Shown in pieces: positions 57,991 to 64,000 of a stretch of 64,000 nucleotides of DNA; position 1 is the stretch's first letter; every line of letters begins with the position of its first letter. The notes below the pieces were generated by a model. It made no database searches, was not told where the DNA came from, and was given only the letters and a program-made list of their open reading frames with translations. The position numbers were made by a program, and so were the translations under genes. The stretch comes from Mortierella alpina (taxonomy: Eukaryota > Mortierellomycota > Mortierellomycetes > Mortierellales > Mortierellaceae), in assembly GCA_029449245.1 (NCBI GenBank), contig JANATF010000013.1, positions 744,001 through 808,000 of the forward strand. The letters run 5' to 3'.

Positions 57991-60279
57991 GATCTACCTA
58001 GATATTAAGACCAGTATTATTATAGTTGAAGTTTCCGTGTCCATAGTGGTAATCTGCGACCGTATAAATAACAACGACGGAGGAGGAGTTTCATTACCTT
58101 CCTAGGCATCCACTGCACGTTTATCCTGATCTACCCTGTGATAATCCTTCTTCGACCCTTAGCTACACTTTTTCGGTATAAGAATAGGGGCAATCTTCAT
58201 TCCAAAACGCTTGCTCGCTCTAATCGCACGTACAGTGAAGTCTCGTTTTTCGGTCCAGATTTCTATGAGAAATGGACCGATATGAGAGGGAAAGAGGCTG
58301 CGGCACATCAATTGACCCCCTTTTTGAATACAAACATGAAAAATCAATTCAATCCAACAAAACTGGTATCAATCCATTTCTCATAGAAATCTGGACCGAA
58401 AAACGAGACTTGACTGTACATGATTTGCACATCCTCATTCTTCCGGGGATGGCTGATGATCCCTTCGTCTGAGCTTAGGATATACTCCACCACAAATTAT
58501 CATCACCTTACCCCTGTGCACTTTTGTTGTCACCCTGATCCAAGTCGTCCTCTCAGTGATAATCGGCATTCCAATCCCATGTATGTGAATTTGATGGTCT
58601 CGTGTAGTCAATGAGGCTGAAAAGGATATTCTGCCCCACTGTACATTACCAACAACGGCTGAGCCCTTCATTATAGCTCGAGTAGTTGGGAAGCATTATT
58701 CAATCCAGTTTGGTTCAATTAACAATTGCCAGAAGGAAGTGATGATTTGACACTAGGGCTATTGTTCTCAGAGTCGAGGTGCATATTTCGATTGACCTTG
58801 TTCAAGAAATTTGCACAGTTCGGCTCACTCTGCTTTTGAAGCAATAGAATCTAAAGGGGGTGTAGTCCCTGAGATAGGATACAGGCGACATTTCAAAACC
58901 GAGGGCCGTAGATCTATATTCCGTGAGCACAATACAGCTGTATTACTAGCATCGCACCCACCCACATTGCACACATGCACCACGGGCCGCCGTAGAAACA
59001 AAAAAGTCTTCAAAAGCCTTCATTACATGACGATTTCCAAAGCGACGCTCCTTAGCGCATGGAACCCTGCCGTGGTAGGCGTCTGTAGGACGCCTTCAGG
59101 ACATCTTGTATTATTAGGAGCAGTCATACGCACCGCCCTGATCATACGTCAACAGCGCCAACTATTCCTGAAACAGCCCCCGACAGCTGTTCCTGCAGCT
59201 CCTCCTCTCCAGCCCAGCCATGTGCTTGCCAGCCTCGACCACAGCCAATCTCCTCCTCAATACCGCCCACTCTAGCGGAATATAGGGACTGTGATGCCAA
59301 TGACAAGAAGTCGCTGGGTATAAGTATAGCCAAGCTAGGATGCCCATGGAGGAGATGCATACTCTGCGGCTTTTGACTTCTAAACTGCGATGCAGGCGTG
59401 CTCGTAGTCCGCCGAAGGCTAGGCATTAATGCAATGTGGAAGATAGTATTATGGGATCGATTGTCTGTGAAATCGAGTGCGGCGAGGAAGTGTATATGGA
59501 ATGCACGCAAGAGCTCGTCGAGCCTAAGAACACCGGACGCGGTCATCACCATCTCGCCTTGCTTATCTGATCGGTAATACGCAGATAAAGCCAGTGCACC
59601 ATATTGACCCTTTTCGTTCTCTCCAGGTGTTTGTCTGGCGCCATGTCTGGTGCTTTCCTCCTTCTACCTCATTTGGGAAGGATGAGCTTCCATTCCATGG
59701 AAGCCAGTGCCCAGGCTGCATCGAGCTCTATGTCTACATATATTGATGAAATATTATACATGGTACCTTCCGAGCCTGCAGTGGTAGTTCCGTACAATGA
59801 AACGGTGGTATGTCTATAACATGTGCAAATGTGCAGCGATAAATGATAAATGTGGTGCACGCGTCTCTGAGGATAATTTGTGCACCATATTTTTGGTCGT
59901 CCATACCGTTAAACCTGATACGCAAGCACCCCTTATTCAGGACAGAAGCCAAGAGGATTCGTCGTCGGTGAAAGAACAGCAAGAAAATGAGGTTCAACGA
60001 CGAGGCGCCTCTGCGACTATTAATAAAGAATGATGCTCAAGGTCCCTGAGAAGTTTTTTGTTTGTTCATCATTTCTTGTCCTTGATTCTTTTTCTTTTTA
60101 CGATTTTTCTTTTTCTGTTATCAAGCATACCCAGCATCTCAATTCTGTGACCTTGACCAACGTTCAATACAACTCCCATTCCTGCTGCATGATATTCGTC
60201 CCTCCTAAGCAACCATTATTACTGTAGAGAACACACGCGACCACCGTATCGTTTCATCTCTACCCTCCCCTTCACATAC
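57991..60279. other. Intergenic, 2.3 kb, MITE and unassigned DNA
   Basis: Between the S41-like gene and the HMG-box gene, which are transcribed away from each other. Contains a 184-bp MITE (listed) at 58233-58416. A small hairpin GGCGTC...GACGCC lies near 59077-59093. Reading frames at 58811-59552 are open by chance and show no family. From about 60040 the DNA is T/C-rich and forms the HMG gene leader. Confidence 0.5.
58233..58416. mobile_element. Tc1/mariner-type MITE
   Basis: A 184-bp non-coding element bounded by CAGT...ACTG and flanked by TA on both sides (58231-58232 and 58417-58418), the target-site duplication of Tc1/mariner/pogo elements. Terminal inverted repeats of about 44 bp (58233-58276 and 58373-58416) match at all but one position (CAGTGAAG against CAGTCAAG). 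The arms begin AAGTCTCGTTTTTCGGTCC after that difference. The 96-bp centre codes for nothing. Near-identical arms suggest recent insertion or mobilisation by an autonomous element elsewhere. Confidence 0.88.
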
Positions 60280-62448
60280 ATGGCGATGAACTCGACAGTG
60301 TACCGCAGCAACAATCTGACTGAACACATGAAAGACTCTGAAATGGAGGATGTGGTCGACTTGATAGAGGATGAACGAGACGAAATCATTGTTAGCTTCC
60401 CCACCTCGCGAACGCCCTTGACGACCAACGAAACTTCGCAGACACAGGCTACATTTGATGCCAACTTTATATTTGATGCTGCTGCATTTACCAGGTTGCT
60501 GTCAGAGCCAATGTCGGACGTCGACGGTAACCTTAAGCAACACCTTCACCATGATAAATGCCCCTCAACTTCCAGTCTCAGAGTCGCCGGATCCTGCCTT
60601 GAGGCACCAAACACCTTGAACACTCCAGACAGCCCCCTCATCTCTCGACCCGCTCTTCTTCAACATCGACTTCAATTGGGTGCGCATCGATCTACATTAG
60701 CTACTCTGCGAGCTCAAGATGACTGCGACCAAGACATTGAGCATCGACGCCGCGAGTGCAGTGCGGCGTCCTCAGTTGCCCAGCATTTTTCTGACATGAC
60801 CTTTGCTCATGGATCAACTCCATCTAGCCTTGCCCAGTCCTCTTGTTCCGAAAACACGCAGTATCTCCCCAAACTCACTCTTACTACAGCGTCGTCGTTG
60901 TCGCCGTCGGTATACTTCCCTCCAAGTGCCTCAGCTTTACACCAGAAACGTCGCAAGGCCAAGAGGCATGAGATTCGAGCCCCTCGACCCAAGAACTGTT
61001 TCATGCTCTACAGGTCCAAGGTCTTGCCCATGATCATGGTAGAGTTGGGTTCAATTAATAACAAGGTTATCTCCAAGATCGCAGCCGAGCGTTGGCGAGC
61101 AGAGACAGAGCCTGTCAAAACCTGGTACCGCCAGATGGCCAAGCAGGGCAAGGAAGAGCATGCCAGAAACCACCCTGGATACAAGTATGCGCCCAACAAG
61201 AAGCTTTTGATGATGGCCACGGCGACTGCGTCTGCGCCAAGCCGAACCGCTCGCGACTATCGCGGCGAGGTTAGAGGTGAAGACGACGAGGACGACGATA
61301 TGGACGACGAAGATGAGATGGATGCGATAGACGGCAACGACGGTACACGCGATCAAGATGCCTATCTGCCAGATGCTAGACGGCGATCCCCAAGACACCA
61401 TGGTGCCTTCGGGCAATCGGTTTCGTACGACGAATCTCGAAGTAGCAACAAGAGAGCCAAAATTGGTGCTAATGTCATTAGCCGGCACAGGAAGCCGCGA
61501 GATAGCAATGCTCGAGCCCTCAGTCGAACTGAAGGTGGGTCGTCAGGTGCGCAGGAATACGCCATGGAGCCCTCAAGCAGCGTCTGTGTCAACGATTTCT
61601 GTGCGGCGTTTCCTATGTCCACGTTGGGATACAACTCTTCTTCGTCATCTTTTCCGTTACTGGGATCTTCTCTCATTGAGCAGCGACTCTACTTACAGGC
61701 CCAGCAGCCTGACAGTCAGCAATCGCACACACCGCTTTTACAGGACCAGGATCGGCTGCAAGCATCAACGCTTTACAACAGCGCCCCTAGCGTGTTTTCC
61801 TTCTATGACCTCGCTGCAGACATGAATTCCAGTTCTTCCACGCTGGTTGATCCGGTGAACAACTGGATGACCCATCGATATCAAGATCCAGGCACATTGT
61901 TTGAGCACCTGCATTTTGCTGCCGTGAACAAAGTTGCCGATGGTAGCAGCATTGGGGATGCTCTACGAAAGTCTCTTGACTTGCAAGCCGGTATGAAAGG
62001 ATCGATGGAAATGACGCATCTTTTGCTGGACAAGGATTTGCCGCCATTGCCATTTGAGATTTCAGCGCAAGACTCTTCCTTTGATACCCCATCCTTTGAT
62101 GACCCCCAGATGATTTTGTCGCATTTGCATGCACAGTATAATAATCATGGTCACCAGCAAGAGTTCGCTTTACAGCTCCTTGCAGCTAAAGAGTGTGAGC
62201 CGCATATGTTTTCGATGCATGCCAATGATTTTGAGTTTGATGATCGGCTTTTGCGTCCTCCTGTTTTGGATGAACTGCAAGGGTATCAGCAACAGCAACA
62301 GCAACAACCACAACAGCAACAGCAGCAGCAGCAACAACAGCAGTACCTGATCAAACCAGCCTATCCCACAGGATTCATGTCGTTTACAGATGTCGGGGAG
62401 GGTGCGTTCTCGTCAATGGAAATGTTCACCTGGCCCAGTCAACGTTGA
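60280..62448 (+). CDS. MATA-type HMG-box transcription factor
   Basis: Intronless ORF of 722 residues. A single HMG box at about residues 245-315 reads RAPRPKNCFMLYRSKV, then SINNKVISKIAAERWRAE and VKTWYRQMAKQGKEEHARNHPGYKYAP. The PRPxNxFMLYR opening and the HPxYKYxP end are typical of the MATA_HMG class (mating-type and Ste11-like regulators). A basic RRKAKRHEIR segment just before it may be a nuclear localisation signal. C-terminal half: acidic Asp/Glu run, Ser/Gln-rich stretches and a poly-Gln tract encoded at 62287-62342, as in activation domains. Zygomycete sexM/sexP genes are also HMG-box genes, but they are much shorter and usually lie between a triose-phosphate transporter and an RNA helicase gene, neither of which is present here. 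Therefore a Ste11-like developmental regulator is favoured. Confidence 0.88.
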   Translation: MAMNSTVYRSNNLTEHMKDSEMEDVVDLIEDERDEIIVSFPTSRTPLTTNETSQTQATFDANFIFDAAAFTRLLSEPMSDVDGNLKQHLHHDKCPSTSSLRVAGSCLEAPNTLNTPDSPLISRPALLQHRLQLGAHRSTLATLRAQDDCDQDIEHRRRECSAASSVAQHFSDMTFAHGSTPSSLAQSSCSENTQYLPKLTLTTASSLSPSVYFPPSASALHQKRRKAKRHEIRAPRPKNCFMLYRSKVLPMIMVELGSINNKVISKIAAERWRAETEPVKTWYRQMAKQGKEEHARNHPGYKYAPNKKLLMMATATASAPSRTARDYRGEVRGEDDEDDDMDDEDEMDAIDGNDGTRDQDAYLPDARRRSPRHHGAFGQSVSYDESRSSNKRAKIGANVISRHRKPRDSNARALSRTEGGSSGAQEYAMEPSSSVCVNDFCAAFPMSTLGYNSSSSSFPLLGSSLIEQRLYLQAQQPDSQQSHTPLLQDQDRLQASTLYNSAPSVFSFYDLAADMNSSSSTLVDPVNNWMTHRYQDPGTLFEHLHFAAVNKVADGSSIGDALRKSLDLQAGMKGSMEMTHLLLDKDLPPLPFEISAQDSSFDTPSFDDPQMILSHLHAQYNNHGHQQEFALQLLAAKECEPHMFSMHANDFEFDDRLLRPPVLDELQGYQQQQQQQPQQQQQQQQQQQYLIKPAYPTGFMSFTDVGEGAFSSMEMFTWPSQR
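62287..62342 (+). repeat. CAG/CAA repeat coding poly-Gln in HMG gene
   Basis: A run of CAG and CAA codons interrupted by one CCA, encoding about 18 glutamines near the C-terminus of the HMG-box protein. Confidence 0.85.
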
Positions 62449-63585
62449 TGTTCTTTGCACCATTTCGTTTATCTCTTTTTGTAATAAAAATACGCCTCCC
62501 TTATTTCACAAGTCTGGCTGGTTGCATGGTTTGTGTTCATATCTCTCCGCACGAGGGATGCTTATCTCGTACCTTTGGCAAGTATGTCAGGCACGACCCG
62601 AAAATAGGAGAAAGCCAAGCACGCCGATTGGCTACAGGGGTGGCTTGCTGAAGGTTCCCACGGCTTCGATTTCAAACGTCTGACTCACTCAAAACACAAA
62701 GAGATTTTTGTCAAGTCCGAACTCGCTGCCGTGGTCTGAGCGGAGAAAAATTCACAAGACGCAGGCTGTCCAGCGTGTTGTTTGGTGTTTGCGTATGCGT
62801 GTGCGTGCATCGTGTGTGCGATGCTGCGTGTACAAGCGCTGTGCGGCCTTGCTTACGCTTGCTTTGCATATCAGCACTGATGATGCCTGATGTGCACACA
62901 TCCTCGCATGCATGCCACCCGGGCGAGAACCTCCTCTTTCTGCCCATGTATTGCCCATGTATGTCTTGCCCATGGACGCTGTGCCCCCCCTTTGACTCAG
63001 ACAGGAAGACGCGCCATCGCAAGACCTGCGCCTGCTCTGCCCATCCCACAGCAAGTGAGGTGGGTGCACCTTCACATTCTCCGCTTCACCCGTCCATCCT
63101 CGCAGTCGTTTGTTTGCAGCACACATCCTCCGCACCCCTCGCCCATCTCACCCATCTCACCCATCCCACTCAGGCATCTCTCTACTCACCCTCACCCTCG
63201 CTTTGCTCCTGCCACGGACCCCAGCGACAGCCCCTGCACTCTTTGATGGACCACGCGCAGACAAAGAGACCACTCTGAGCAAGCGTTTACTTCTACTCCC
63301 AGCCCTGTCGCTTCAGATTTGCACACCTCCAGCACCTCTGCAGTCCACACCTCCATTCTTGCCTTGCACACCACTCTGAGCACTCTTGTCTCTCTCCTCT
63401 CATCATCGCACCCTCCCCCCCTTTCGTTCTTTCTCTCTCTCTCTCTCCTCTTCGCACCCCCTTGCTGCGAGCACCCCCAACCCATACACCTGGCAAGCAG
63501 GATTGCATTCCAACAGCTTCTCCTTTGATCAAGACAGCGCAGACCCACACACTCCCCCACCCCCTAGTTTAATCAGCCTTGGTGA
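62449..63585. other. Intergenic, HMG gene 3' end and long C/T-rich leader
   Basis: About 1.1 kb. AATAAA at 62483-62488 is a likely poly(A) signal for the HMG gene. From about 63060 the plus strand is very C/T-rich and holds (CCCATCTCA)n near 63145-63172 and CTCTCT runs near 63431-63450, consistent with a promoter and long leader for the gene starting at 63586. Reading frames in this stretch are low-complexity artefacts. Confidence 0.5.
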
Positions 63586-64000
63586 ATGTGCTCACTCTAC
63601 AGCATCAACAACACAAAGTTCGCGGGCCAGTCGTCCTTCCAGGTCGTGCTCTGCGCCAAAGGATCAGACAGCCAGCACTCTTCCTCGTCATCCTCGTCTT
63701 CTTCGTGCCCCACCTCTGCCTGGTCCTCTTCCCCGTCCTCGCCCTCTTGTTCGTACAAGCGTAAAAAGATGAAGGGTGGTGTTCTGCTCTCCTCTACCAC
63801 GCCTCGGCAGCACCAGCAGCACCCGAAGCATCCAAAGCCAGAGCACCAGCAACAGCAGCAGCAGGGTGACCTTGCCTCCACGTACTCGCAGTCGCAGTTG
63901 AACGCACTGCACTACCCGCCCCTCGGCCATATCGTCCCGTATCATCAGCAGCAGCAGAACAGGCGAAGACACAGCAGTAACAGTAGCAGCAGAACCGCGC
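63586..64000 (+). CDS. N-terminal part of a low-complexity protein, cut by window edge
   Basis: An open frame from ATG 63586 runs to the window end (138 codons). It begins MCSLYSINNTKFAGQSSFQV, followed by a Ser run, SYKRKKMKGG (basic), a Gln/His stretch, YSQSQLNALHYPPLGHIV and a further Gln/Ser run. The ordered first 30 residues and absence of stops in 415 nt support coding, and the C/T-rich leader fits. Gln/Ser/His-rich N-termini are common in fungal regulators and signalling proteins. No domain is visible before the edge, so no function is given. The start could also lie in an upstream exon. Confidence 0.55.
   Translation, partial: MCSLYSINNTKFAGQSSFQVVLCAKGSDSQHSSSSSSSSSCPTSAWSSSPSSPSCSYKRKKMKGGVLLSSTTPRQHQQHPKHPKPEHQQQQQQGDLASTYSQSQLNALHYPPLGHIVPYHQQQQNRRRHSSNSSSRTA

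Noticed and set aside
59142-59552. 136-codon minus-strand ORF
   Set aside because: No recognisable domain, no splice partners and no coding-like pattern; treated as chance in a 2.3-kb intergenic region.
60280-62448. Calling the HMG-box gene sexM or sexP
   Set aside because: Protein is several times longer than those genes and the expected flanking transporter and helicase genes are absent from the window.
62775-63772. Several 60-170-codon ORFs in the C/T-rich end region
   Set aside because: Composition is Pro/Ser/His from CCCATCTCA and CTCTCT repeats in all frames; interpreted as promoter/leader DNA of the gene at 63586.
1-64000. CRISPR arrays, tRNA genes and riboswitches
   Set aside because: No direct-repeat/spacer array was seen; candidate GTTCRA-like stretches lacked acceptor-stem pairing or A/B boxes; none could be supported by eye.

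Overview
The window is fungal nuclear DNA. Genes are split by short introns (mostly 60-170 nt, GT...AG, often with a CTAAC-like branch site), protein families are fungal (Fab1, Rpa1, Ipi1, Orc3, MATA-type HMG box, CotH kinase, fungal S41 peptidase, MRP-type ABCC transporter), and intergenic gaps are 0.2-2 kb. CotH proteins, secreted kelch proteins and Cys-rich secreted proteins together suggest an early-diverging fungus, most likely a Mortierella-like Mucoromycota. That placement is inference; no rDNA or marker was compared.

Layout. 0-0.5 kb: 5' end of a dihydrolipoamide dehydrogenase gene (minus), cut by the window edge. 2.2-4.5 kb: secreted/membrane kelch protein. 4.9-8.3 kb: ORC3. 9.6-10.15 kb: SNU13 (minus), head to head with IPI1/TEX10-like (10.4-14.05 kb). 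14.5-16.2 kb: SAP-domain multi-span membrane protein. 16.5-17.1 kb: Cys-rich secreted protein. 17.6-23.1 kb: full ABCC/MRP transporter, followed by a decayed 18S rRNA 3' fragment. 24.8-26.6 kb: secreted CotH-like kinase (minus). 28.3-31.4 kb: mitochondrial PPR protein (minus), head to head with FAB1/PIKfyve (32.0-39.9 kb). 40.1-42.6 kb: purine nucleoside phosphorylase (minus). 42.9-48.5 kb: RNA polymerase I largest subunit (minus). 49.5-51.6 kb: two small secreted proteins around a transposon-nuclease fragment. 51.6-55 kb: decayed mobile-element DNA with a longer Fanzor/TnpB-like RuvC-nuclease remnant. 55.0-58.0 kb: secreted S41-peptidase-like protein (minus). 58.2 kb: a 184-bp Tc1/mariner-type MITE. 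60.3-62.4 kb: MATA-type HMG-box transcription factor. 63.6 kb to end: 5' part of a low-complexity protein.

Functional themes. Housekeeping nucleic-acid machinery dominates the left and centre: replication licensing (ORC3), snoRNP and spliceosome (SNU13), 60S maturation (IPI1) and rRNA transcription (RPA1). Lipid signalling (FAB1), detoxifying transport (ABCC) and purine salvage (PNP) lie between. The right third is accessory: secreted Cys-rich or His-rich proteins, a secreted protease-like protein, an HMG regulator and mobile-element remains.

The most unusual content is the pair of Fanzor-like (eukaryotic TnpB homologue) C-terminal fragments at 49.9-50.4 and 53.9-54.8 kb, with plus-strand ORF fragments beside the longer one. 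Exon joins were worked out by hand from splice consensus, reading phase and family resemblance; where phase could not be closed this is stated.
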